A stretch of 64,000 bases of DNA from Neonectria sp. B-13 (Eukaryota; Ascomycota; Sordariomycetes; Hypocreales; Nectriaceae), in assembly GCA_002682825.1 (NCBI GenBank), contig NOKP01000029.1, forward strand, positions 186,001-250,000, read 5' to 3'. Made by a program: the position numbers and the translations under genes. The notes beneath the pieces are model-generated. The model did no database searches, was not told where the DNA came from, and was given only the letters and a program-made list of their open reading frames with translations. The first letter of the stretch is position 1, and each line of letters starts with the position of its first letter. This document shows positions 47,561 through 57,463 of this stretch, piece by piece.

Positions 47561-47593
47561 TCCGCCTCCGCCTCTGCCTCCGCCTCCGCCTCC
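47561..47593. repeat. CCGCCT microsatellite
   Basis: Five imperfect CCGCCT units in direct succession, one carrying a C/T variant (CTGCCT). Confidence 0.85.
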
Positions 47594-47682
47594 GTGTTCC
47601 TGGTGCTTCACGCCGCCTGTTTTGCCTGTGATACGTGATAGATCAGGCTGTGAAGATGCAGGAATGAAGGGGTCATTCCTGT

Positions 47683-47709
47683 CTGTCTACCTGTCTACCT
47701 GTCTACCTG
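47683..47709. repeat. CTGTCTAC tandem repeat
   Basis: Three direct copies of CTGTCTAC within a longer pyrimidine-rich tract that continues, less regularly, to about 47790. Confidence 0.8.
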
Positions 47710-49528
47710 CCTCCCCGCTGTCTTGTACTGCTCCTTTCTTCTGCTATGTTGTCTGTCTGTTTGTCTACGAGGTGCATCTGCCTGTCTGTCTGACTTTTAC
47801 CGTGTCTTGGTCTGCCCCCCTCCCGTTGATTCGTCCCGTTGCACATGTAATCCGGCGCAGTAATGACGCTGACCGAGGTAAAAGGCTTCCACTCGGATAC
47901 CAGCCTTTCAACCTCTACTTGCTGACCTTGCATACTGCAACACCCTCATGTCGCATTCTCACCTTGCTCTACCGACTACAACATATAAAAGCCATCGTCG
48001 GCAACATTCAAGCTCCCCGACTACGCATATTCTACCTCATACATCTCTCACTCGTACTGTAAAACTATCAAGTGTAGCATTCATCACACCCCCACCTGCA
48101 ACCCCACGCACAAGGACGTACAGAGCTGCACTCGGGTGAGACCTGAGGAAAGCATTGACTGGCGAGTCACGTCGCTACGTACAACATGGCATATCCTTGT
48201 CCCGTGTTTCGTGCTTTGACACCATTCCAACCTTGCAAAGAGGGATGCAATTGCTGTGTGGAATGACGGTAAACGGGCCAGGTCTAATTTAACTCGCGAG
48301 ACCGAGATGCGCCTCGTTGTATAGTGAGCAGTAGAACCGTCAGAAAATTATGTAATTTGATGCAGCTAACACGGGACAGAGCACTTTGGCCCATTGGTAT
48401 GGTCATTGGATTCCTTGATGTGGGAAAGGAGAGTACATTGCATTGCTAGAACTGAAATTTTCGGGGTTTCAACCATCACTCGGCATCTGCTCACCCTGGA
48501 GTAAAAAAACACAGCTCTGAGTAGCAACGGACTTGAAGTTCGTAAGTTTATAGTATCTTCTTCTCAAACTAACAACCATTTCATCGACATGAAGCTAGTG
48601 CGCAGATTGGTACGCCCGAGGGTGGGTTTCGAGGCCGAGTGGTCGTAGATTCATGGACACCGACCGGCGTGGACAAAACCCAATCCGTTCGCAGGTACGC
48701 CCGCCCTACAACGGCGATCTACACGAATGTAAATAAAGCAACGTCATGAACCAATCAATTCTTTTACCTGGAATCATTTGATGAGGGAGGGTTGCTTCCA
48801 GATCACCACATTTTAAACCTTTTTCCTTGATCAGAAGAAGAGGTCATCCTGACACTGTATTAATGCCTTGCTTTCTTGCTTTCTTGCTTTTTGCTTGCTT
48901 ACTTACTTGCTAACTCTGCCGTGCACCACAGATCCCTGCCCTACCCGTCATCAATGCCACCGTCTTTGCGTCCTGCAAAGTTAAAGCTCCCGCGAAATCC
49001 GATGCTATCCGAAGCTCAACACGAGCTGCTCATTTAAATGCAAGGCGGCTTAACGCCCGTCTCAAGCCTCACCGGGGAGCCCCATCAATATTTATCCCGG
49101 CTTACGAGTATCCAACTGCCGGACGCTACACCGGGGGAAAAGCACATCAAGACGCAGTGTTACGATGCCACAGATGATGCCTATTCCGAACCGTCTGGGA
49201 TTACGTGATGGTGACGCTATGCATGCCGGCGGCTGTCCAGACAATTGGCGTTCCTGGCGTGTTTCCCCGCATCGCCACCATACCTGAGGAACGTTTGTCA
49301 GTCGAGCTGTCATGGATGACGTTAATGTTGACCAACAACGACGGGGCATGACTGTGTGAGGGGTTCTGCTTCGACGCGTCATGCCGTTTCGTCTCGGGCG
49401 AGGGAATGAATTTAATGCTTTCGTGTCCCCAGTGTTTGGACTTGGTAGGGAAGCCTCTTGTTCTCTTCTTCAACATTGCACATTTTGCAAATTCTCCAAG
49501 TCCTGATATCGTTTGACTACGAACAATC

Positions 49529-50512
49529 ATGATTGCGTCACACACCCACGGCGGCATCGGGCCCATCCCCACTGTCGTCCGTATGAACCCCCCGAATCTC
49601 AACCTCATGACAAGCCAATGCTAACTGCTTCTAGCCGAGCCAATTCACTACCAGGAAGCCAGCCATGATGGCGTTCGAACTCTCTGGGTCGTCTTCGCAT
49701 TGATGGTGCTTTCGTCGGCGGGCTTTGCGCTGCTGTCTTGGAACGTCCCGGTGTCTCGCCGCGTCTTCCACATCATCACCACCTTGACCACCATCGTCTC
49801 TGCCCTCGCGTACTTCGCCATGGCATCGGGTCAAGCGTCCGCCTACAACTGCTACTCGAAAGCCGACCATCATAAGCACCTCCCCGACACCTATCACGAT
49901 GTCTGCCGGCAGGTCCTTTGGGCTCGCTATGTCGACTGGGCTCTTACGTTCCCGCTCATCGTCTTCGAACTGTTCATCTTTGCTGGAATTGATGGAGCTC
50001 ACACCCTCTTGGCCGTCGTTGCCAACCTGATCATGGTGCTTGCGGGTCTGTTCTCTGCCTTTGGAAAAACCCACACGGCCCAGAAATGGGGCTGGTATGC
50101 CATCAGCGCCATTGCCTACCTGTTCGTCATCTGGCATGTCGCTATCCAGGGTACTCGAGTTGCCAACAACAGAGAGAGTGGTGTCACGAAGCTGTTCGGT
50201 TCGCTGTCAGCCTATGTTGCCGTTATCTGGGCCATCTATCTTGTGTAAGTCTCTTCACCTCCCTCAAGAATCACATCGCTGATCAACAACAGTGTCTGGG
50301 GTGTTTCTACCGCCGCGAAGAAGACTAGCGTCGACACAGAAATCATCATCTACGCCGTGCTCGATGTTCTGAGCAAGGCCGTCCTCGGTGTCTGGTTGTT
50401 GTTTGCTTCACGCAAGCAGCGTGACACTACCCCCGAGGTGGGAGGCTATTGGTCTCACGGCTTCGGAGGTGAGGGTCGTATTCGACTTGCTCAGAATGGC
50501 GACGATGCCTAA
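49529..50512 (+). CDS. Microbial-type (type I) rhodopsin, opsin-like seven-helix protein
   Basis: Three exons (49529-49580, 49635-50244, 50293-50512) encode 293 residues. The protein has seven hydrophobic helices in the bacteriorhodopsin family arrangement. Helix C reads RYVDWALTFPLIVFELF: the Asp equivalent to the Schiff-base proton acceptor (bacteriorhodopsin D85) is present, and Glu stands where bacteriorhodopsin has the donor D96, as in Neurospora NOP-1. Helix G reads YAVLDVLSKAVLGVWLLFAS, with the retinal-binding Lys. The protein can therefore bind retinal and may pump protons or sense light, unlike fungal opsin-related proteins that have lost the Lys. It should lie in the plasma membrane. 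Position T90 of bacteriorhodopsin is Phe here, so it may not be a standard pump. No carotenoid genes are nearby. Confidence 0.92.
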
Positions 50513-52212
50513 ACTGGGCGAGTACATTGATGAGTGAAGTCCTTGGACTCCATTGCCTTGACTCAATGGCTAGTGAGTGAGGCGAAGGTGGTAAATGTAT
50601 TAGGAGGAAGACTGCATTGGAGGAGACTTCATCATTATTTAGGAGGAGTCTAGGAAAACAATACTAGGGCATGACAATTGCTGGAAAATATCTTACAGAC
50701 GAGGCATTCCACTATCAGGAACTACCATATCAACCCTAATTGATCTATGTGACCAACTCATCTATGTGACAAAAGGTTAAACTGATGCAATGTACATGGT
50801 TTAAGGCGCACAACGGCCAGTAAAGCACGTATTTGACAAGGAGGCGACCGTGCTGCTGATCCAATCTAATCAATACGACTTCTTCTCAGTTGTGAGTTTG
50901 ACAGCCCCGGTATCTTGGCGTGTTCATGAGTCCTCAACCAATATAACATCGCTTGCGCCGCGGACCCGGCAGTTAACATGATGATCGACACCTAAGGAAC
51001 TAACAACGCCGTCTTGGCCATTCGAAGCTTTGGGATCAACACACCAACAAACCCGAACCGTCAAAGTCGCGCAGCATACGGCGTTCTATTCGACCGGCTC
51101 GTATCTCGCTTTTACCGTATATCATGATTGCACGTAACGAGCGACAGGCAGTGGAGCCGCTACGGCCGATCAGCAGATGCTTAATGCACAAGCAAAGCAC
51201 TTCACAAGCCGCTAGAGTCTGTCCCGCCATCTCGAGAAGGATGGATGGATGGGGATGTGAGATGAGCCGATGTGAGATGAGCCGATGTCGGGATCTGTGG
51301 GCTTTAGAGTTGTATTGGCTTTTAGGTGTACTACGGGTACTCGATACGAATGGTCGGTACGCCTACATTGATTAGGCCTTTTGTTTCTCTCTCACACCCA
51401 TCATGGACTGACGTCCGAAGCCACTGAGCTGAGCCATCCGCCACTGATGTAAGCCGAGTCTGGATGGCTTGTAAGCATATTCGTTGGATAAGCCATTTAT
51501 GAAGTCATAAACTCTCTCAAATCGCCCTTCCCGATTCCCGAAGATCCTGCCAGATGAGGTGTTTGCGCCTTTATGCCTAATTCTCTAGCCGCATCTCCAA
51601 TGCCCGAGTTCCACACTCGGCTGGCCCGCCTACAGTAGCTCGGTCCACTTGCATGCAGATCGGAGATCCCGGCCCCCGGAGCAGCTGAATATCCCCATCT
51701 CTCCTGACGGATGCTGCCGCTACGCATGGTGGGCTGTGCTCTGCAAAGTACCAATCGAACTGTCCTGCGGCCACTACGAAGACAAACCATGCAGCGCGAG
51801 TATGCTGTGGAACCCACTTCGGACCATGCCGTCCGGGTCTGCAGCTGCCACAGCATACATACTGTGGCGGCACTAAGGGAGCTGATCCCGTCCCGTGTCT
51901 CACTTCTAGTTGCTCCTCATCTTCTCGATTGAGAATAGCAAACGACGGTAGTCATACAATGCCTTGGACTATCCACTGCCGCGGAAACAGCCCCGACGAA
52001 TCAATTTGACTCCGTATCTTGCTTGCGCTAGTATCCTCCTCGGCTTTGACCATGCCTCAGCGCAGCGGTATCCCCATGTTGTGGTACTGATGGCCTGCAA
52101 AAAATATCCACCTGCTGAGGATCGTTGCTATATAGATCGTCCTTGTTACTGTTGTTCAACCTCATCATGCCCTCTCATCCTCTCTGCGTTTGATAGAAAC
52201 AGGCTCGCAAAG
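50513..52212. other. Intergenic region, no supported gene
   Basis: 3' flank of the rhodopsin gene and promoter of the flavoprotein gene. A GATGAGCCGATGTGA repeat of two copies lies at about 51258-51290. No coding sequence is supported. The downstream frame is open from 51964, but the signal-peptide start at 52213 is preferred. Confidence 0.45.
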
Positions 52213-53535
52213 ATGCTGTGGCTCCATTCGATTGTAATCTCAGTGCTCTTCTCTCTCGTCAGTGGCGCGGCCATTGAACGGGAGAAGACCAAGTCTGAGC
52301 CTAAAGTATATGACGCAATAATTGTTGGAGGCGGTCCTGCTGGTCTCAGTGCCTTGAGCGGACTCGCTCGTGTGCGCCGCAATGTTCTTCTGATCGACTC
52401 TGGCGAGTACCGAAACGCCCCAACTCGACATATGCACGATGTGCTCGGTTTCGATGGTACGTGATGCATTCACAAATTTCAAGAAGTCTCCCCATGACAT
52501 ACCCTAACTTGACCCAGGTGTGACCCCGGCCTACTATAGGTGGGCAGCTCGCAAGCAACTCTCATACTACGATACGGTTTCCATGACCAATGGAACCGTC
52601 ACCAAGATCAAGCCCGAGAAGAACAACACGCAGTTCTCCGTGACGGCAATCCTGCCCGGAGACAAGAAGAAGACGCTGACGGCGCGGAAAATCATCCTCG
52701 CCACTGGCCTGCGCGACATCCTCCCCAAGACGCCCGGGATCCGAGCCAACTGGGGCAAGGGCATCTTCTGGTGCCCCTGGTGCGACGGCCACGAGCACGC
52801 CGACCAGCCGCTGGGCCTGCTGGCGTCTCTCGACAACATCCCCGGCCTGGTCCGCGAGATGTTGACTCTGAACAAGGACATTGTGGCGTTCGTCAACGGC
52901 TCCGACACCCCCGAGCTGCGTGCTGCGACGGAGAAGAAGAGCCCGGAATGGCAGACTTACCTAAAGATTCACAACGTTACTGTTGAGAACCGCACCATCT
53001 CCAAGATCAAGCGGCTCAAAGAGGGATCTGATAGCGACGCGGATCCTAGTCTGCCGAGCGTTGCGGAGGTCGATTTGTTCAGTGTTGAGTTCCCTAAGGG
53101 CCCGCCTGTTCAGCGAGCGGCGTTCCTGGCTAGCTTTGATGAGGAGCAGACGTCCAAAGTCGGAGAGAAGATGGGTGTTGATTTGTACGGTGGACGACTC
53201 GCTGCGGATGGAGCGAATGGCCTAATTACCAACATCCCCGGCGTGTACGCCATTGGAGACGCCAACTCGGACAACGTGACGAACGTTCCTCACGCCCTCT
53301 TTAGTGGGAAGAGGACGGCAGTCTTCCTACATGGTAAGCCATCCTCGCCTATCTGACATGTTTGTATGCTAACGTTTGCGAAGTGAGACTTGAGCGTGAG
53401 AACGCCCTGGAGGAGTTGGCCGAAGCCGATAAGGATGATGAGGAGAAAAGAGATGTTCTGGATGAGCGATCTATCTGGGAGAAGATGAACGGCAAGCGTG
53501 GAGAAATTCTTTACGCTGGTGAATATGAACAATAA
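52213..53535 (+). CDS. Secretory-pathway thioredoxin-reductase-like flavoprotein with CPWC motif
   Basis: Three exons (52213-52456, 52518-53333, 53384-53535) give 403 residues. The start at 52213 gives a classic signal peptide (MLWLHSIVISVLFSLVSGAA). The FAD-binding motif is YDAIIVGGGPAGLSALSGLA. The redox pair is Cys167 and Cys170 in FWCPWCDGHEH. A second FAD contact, GVYAIGDANSDNVTNVPHAL, lies near the C-terminus. The overall order matches the low-molecular-weight thioredoxin reductase fold, including fungal disulfide oxidases such as GliT. No clear NAD(P)-binding GxGxxA motif is visible between the two, so it may use molecular oxygen, as the GliT-type enzymes do. Entry into the secretory pathway is unusual for this fold. 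It converges with the Gal80-like gene, with 118 bases between their stops. Confidence 0.82.
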
Positions 53536-53653
53536 GAAACCAAGAGAAAGGTCGAATAACAGAGTTTGGCTCCTCAAATGAATGATTCAGGAATATAATC
53601 AGAGCTGGCATGGCAATTTAGCTTCTCTTTGACGACACTGCATGACCCAACCT

Positions 53654-54835
53654 TCAGCTGTCTAACATCCCAGTCAACTGCTTGTGACGCACCAAAGCAT
53701 CCTCGAAAGAGGCTATGCTGTTGGTATCGCCCTCTGCAAACTTGTCGTACACTGCAGCCACGCTTCGAGACACCAAGGGTAGCTCCTCCTGCCACTCCTC
53801 CCATTCCCAGTTAACGGTCTCAATTTGATTAGTCTCGAAATCGTCAACTTCAATGGTCACAGGCCCAGAGTAGGAATTCGCATGCAACGCCGTTCCAGCC
53901 TGCGCCACCAGACGAATCTCTCCCTTCTCGCCGTTGATGCTCCAGACCAACGCCGGGTCCCCGCGGAACGGCTGGCCGCGTCGGAAACGGAAGAGTACGC
54001 TGGCTCCCTCCTGGGCGGTCGAGGAGGCGGAGAGTGTCCCGGCCGAGAATACTAGGTCTGGCACGTCTGACTTGACCGTCTCGAGAACTTTGTTCGTTGC
54101 GGGATCGCGGATTCTCACGTTGGGTCTCTGCACCTGCACGCGAGTCCTGAAGTCGCCGATCTCACCCAAGACGTACTGTACTTGGTCAAATACTACAGTT
54201 GGTTAGAAACAGCACCTTGGGATTCGGGGTTGAGACTAACTGTGTCCCAGGCCAATGGTAACGATATTCCCTCCCACCGCGCGATCGGTGAAATACTTCA
54301 ATCCAATGGGTAGCAGATCGCGATCCATTGAGCCGCCAGTTGCATGGACCTCGCTGCTCAGAACTTTCCCAATGCGCCCCTGCTGCAACAAATCGCGGAG
54401 CTTGAGGACGGCTGGGGCAAGGCGGCCTTGGAGACCAACAATGGTGCGACTCCCGCTTTCTCTCGCCGAGCGTGAGAGCTCCTCAGCGTGAGCATTGTCC
54501 TGGGCGAGCGGCCACTCAACGTAGACGGTCTTTCCGGCCTTGACGCTGGGCAAAGCCGTGGAATGATGGACGTCGACGCGAGTGCAGACGACGACGAGCT
54601 CGACGTCTTTATCCTTGGCTAGAGATTCGGGATCTCCGTAGGCTTTAGTCTCTTTTGACAGTTTGAAATACGCAATTGCCTTTTGAGCAGCCTCGACGCT
54701 TGAGTTGCAAAGAGCTACGATCTCATACTTCGAGCGGCCGCGCGTGGACAGGAGATAGGGAAGATGCGCAGTGCTCGCCCATGAGGTTTTGGCCGAAGCC
54801 GAGAGGCCGATGAGGGCGGTGCGAATAGGAGCCAT
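53654..54835 (-). CDS. Gal80-like Gfo/Idh/MocA family protein
   Basis: Two exons (54835-54241 and 54192-53654) give 377 residues. The N-terminal Rossmann fold reads RTALIGLSASAKTSWASTAH, closely resembling the NAD-binding start of the yeast repressor Gal80, and YVEWPLAQDNAHAEEL replaces the E-K-P motif usual in the family's catalytic members. The C-terminal half is the alpha/beta dimer domain (DRAVGGNIVTIGLGH, DPALVWSINGEKGEIRLVAQ). The missing catalytic Lys argues for a non-enzymatic or altered role. In filamentous fungi relatives are common and their targets mostly unknown. The predicted intron donor GTTAGT and acceptor ACTGTAG are normal. Confidence 0.82.
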
Positions 54836-55367
54836 CTTTTGTTGGGCTTTGAATTCAACACAGGAATAAAGAATTGTGAATTGAATGTCTCATAGTTTGG
54901 TGGATATCTTGCGACTTATGAAGACTGAGTGAGGGGAGAAGATGATGCCATGTGTGATTTCTAATCAAGCATTTGTCAGACGGTTACGTTCATGTACGCG
55001 ACACGGTTTAAGGTAGCTAGGACTAGCACCTCATTAAAATAAGAATATCATAACATGCCGCGAGATTGACATGTGATTTTATTTTTCGAAGGAGCAGACA
55101 CCGAAAGTTTGTATAAGTGGTGTTCGGATTTCCTCTGCGATTCGCTCGCATACTGAGTTCTCGCAGTGGTCTTACACTATTGACGAGCTGCCTGCTTGTC
55201 GACCTTTGCAACTGTACTTTTCTGCCACTAGTTTTGAATGAGATGTCACTGTTGTATACAAGGCTTCAATTGTTGTTGGTTTGGACTGAGATAAAAGAAC
55301 ATGTCCTATTCCTCGAACTTGTCAAGAATCCCTTGCCTCATGAGCCGCATCGTCGCCACCACAAAGC
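54836..55367. other. Intergenic region before the 5S array, no supported gene
   Basis: Promoter side of the Gal80-like gene. No coding sequence is supported. The last ~35 bases share the CTCATGAGCCGC spacer sequence that also precedes the next 5S copies. Confidence 0.4.
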
Positions 55368-55486
55368 ACATACGACCATAGCTCTCAGAAAATACGGGAT
55401 CCCGTCCGCTCTCCCTTAGTCAAGCTGAGAAGCGGCGAATTAGTACTCGGGTCGGTGACGACCGGGGAATCCTCGCTGTTGTATGT
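55368..55486 (+). rRNA. 5S ribosomal RNA, copy 1
   Basis: A 119-base sequence starting ACATACGACCATAG and ending CTGTTGTATGT matches ascomycete 5S rRNA, including GGGATCCCGTCCGCTCTCCC and the internal promoter region (TTAGTACTCGGGTCGGTGAC). The two ends pair as helix I. A T7 run follows at about 55491-55497 and is a likely Pol III terminator. The sequence differs from copy 2 at four positions. Confidence 0.93.
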
Positions 55487-55568
55487 CCTCTTTTTTTGCT
55501 CCTTGTGGGTAATTCTGTGAAAACGGGGTCACGATGCCCTCATGAGCCGCGTCGTTGCTGCCTCAGGT

Positions 55569-55687
55569 ACATACGACCATAGCTCTTAGAAAATACGGGA
55601 TCCCGTCCGCTCTCCCTTAGTCAAGCTGAGAAGCGGTGAATTAGTACTCGGGTCGGTGACGACCGGGGAATCCTCACTGTTGTATGT
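55569..55687 (+). rRNA. 5S ribosomal RNA, copy 2
   Basis: A second 119-base 5S sequence, 201 bases downstream of copy 1 and in the same direction, with the same start and end. The flanks are also similar (CTCATGAGCCGC before it, TTTCTTTTTGCTCT after it). All four differences from copy 1 are C/T or G/A transitions. Confidence 0.93.
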
Positions 55688-55766
55688 TTCTTTTTGCTCT
55701 CTGTCGGTAATGTTGTAACAACGGGGTCACGATGCCCTCATGAGCTGCGTCGTTGCTGTCTGAGGT

Positions 55767-55832
55767 ACAAACCATAGCACCTAGAAAACATGGGATCCTG
55801 CCCGCTCTCCCTTAGCCAGGCCGAGAAGCGGA
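55767..55832 (+). pseudogene. 5S ribosomal RNA, truncated third copy
   Basis: The first ~66 bases of a 5S sequence (ACAAACCATAGCACC...GAGAAGCGGAGG) follow the same spacer at the same period, then similarity stops. The 3' half, including the C-box part of the internal promoter, is gone and several substitutions are present, so it should not be transcribed. Confidence 0.85.
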
Positions 55833-57463
55833 GGCTCCTCTTTCTTTTTTACCCAACTTTCCCGTCATCCGAGAGTATCCAGCCTGGAGCGGTACGTCCG
55901 TTACCGTTCAGCTAGGTGCGATTCCGGTCCAGCCCTGCTCTCATTCTGCTCAAACGGCCGTGATCGCCCGGCCTCCGTACATGCAATAACTCCCCCTTCT
56001 CTTAAGCACTGCACACCACCTCTATTATGTGCTTTGCCCGCCCCCTCCCCTAAGACGGATAGAGAAGACGTAGAAGGGCAAGGATTGAAGTAGAGGCTAG
56101 CCCGCGATGCAGACAAAACGCGAGAGCGGCAGCTCGCAGTAGATATTGGGTCTACAGCCGGCCGTCTTTGGAGCCATTACCAGAGAGAACTTCTTTCCGA
56201 CTTAGTTGGCTGACCTTTTGCTAGGTTTATGAAGTGGAAACATAGTCAAGCTTATAGGTGAAAGTAACCATTAGATTAATATAATAGTATAAAGATGTAA
56301 GCTTAACCTACTTATTAATTTAAATCTTTTTAGAGGGGTTTTTGTCTTAACATTAATTGATATTAAGTTTCTTTATTACCTCTTTCTTTTTCCATTATTG
56401 TTTCTATTACTTTTTAATACTCTTTTTAATCAATATAAGAATAACTCTTTTATAAACCTAGCTATTATACTTATAGTGATTCGCTTACTTAGAACAAGTT
56501 CAATTCCTAGATAATATGTTCTAGACTCGCCCGATAACTAACCACTACCTGGAGGCCCGTCAAACCCGACTCTGTCCCTATCCAGCTTAAGTGTTCACTT
56601 ACAAAAGACACTACCAGACAAGCCTTGCCTATATATCTAGTACTGCCTCGCAACTGCTAGTGGTGACACTTTTCAACTCCGCGCAGCCACGCCGCACACT
56701 GAGGGTGCATAGCTCGGCCGTAGCAAAGAGCATGCACTCGCGGCTGGCACCCTCGCAGCGTAACTTGGCCGAGGATCGTCTGATGGAGGACCGGCGGCGG
56801 GCGCTAGTCGTGTTGATGCGACAACAAACACGTCCGCGATGTCATTGAAGATTGGCGATGCAGACGGACTATTCGAACACTTCCTCATTGACGTATATAT
56901 GAGACCACGGTATGAACATCACGCATCAAGAAGGCCATCTCCTCGGTGCCGCTGTTTGTCCAGCGCTGCCTGCTATTCTAGGGAGCGAATGTTCTTTCCT
57001 ATCTAATATCCGCAGAGGCAATATTCTGTCCCTGGTGAAATGCGCACCACAGCATCAGGCTCCGAGGCGTGATAACATTAGGCAGGCACCAAGGCGGACT
57101 TGTCTGTGCATGAGCTGCAATCGACTATTGGAATAGTGGTATCGACTGGACGACCCAACTGCCAATAGACTCTAGACTATACCAAGCCATGATGCAGGCT
57201 GTGTAAAGACTCAGCCATGTGGTTAGGGCTGTGATTGCTCGATGGCTTGGTAGGCGCCATTGGTGAACGCCTTAGGCTCCCTCCAAGGCAACCCAGGGCT
57301 TAAGACGAAGTACTTAGAAGTTCGTTCCTCCGCCCGCAGAAGCCCCGGGATTTCATTGATATACCGCGCGACTAATCCGGCATTCCTGGGTCCATTTCCC
57401 CATGCTGTAGCAGAACCACGCTACCTTTGAAGCAAGGACTACACTTCTTGGGCCAACAAAATC
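55833..57463. other. Intergenic, AT-rich core, no supported gene
   Basis: 56260-56480 is strongly AT-rich with many TA dinucleotides, as in the AT-rich block near 3 kb. Weakly protein-like frames at 56590-56850 (TLRVHSSAVAKS) are not enough to call a gene. The last 300 bases are the upstream region of the HET gene. Confidence 0.45.

Larger units (their letters stand above)
46252..49528. other. Long spacer (3.3 kb), no supported gene
   Basis: It holds the promoter of the lipase and the upstream region of the rhodopsin gene. A CCGCCT-type repeat lies at 47561-47593 and CTGTCTAC repeats at 47683-47709. A 195-codon minus frame at 46431-47018 contains one hydrophobic segment but no start context or homology that I can defend. 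The rest is unstructured. Confidence 0.4.
55310..55832. repeat. Tandem ~200-base repeat carrying 5S genes
   Basis: Three direct units with a period of about 200 bases, each with the TCATGAGC(C/T)GC(A/G)TCGT spacer about 25 bases before a 5S gene. The third is 3'-truncated. The GGGGTCACGATGCCC spacer between copies 1 and 2 also occurs between copies 2 and 3. Confidence 0.85.

Noticed and set aside
48391..48480. Possible tRNA-like sequence (GCCCATTGGTATGGTCATTGG)
   Set aside because: No acceptor or T-arm pairing could be built around it.
56591..56888. Possible BTB-like fragment (TLRVHSSAVAKS)
   Set aside because: The resemblance to the BTB start is only a few residues long and the following frame does not support the fold.
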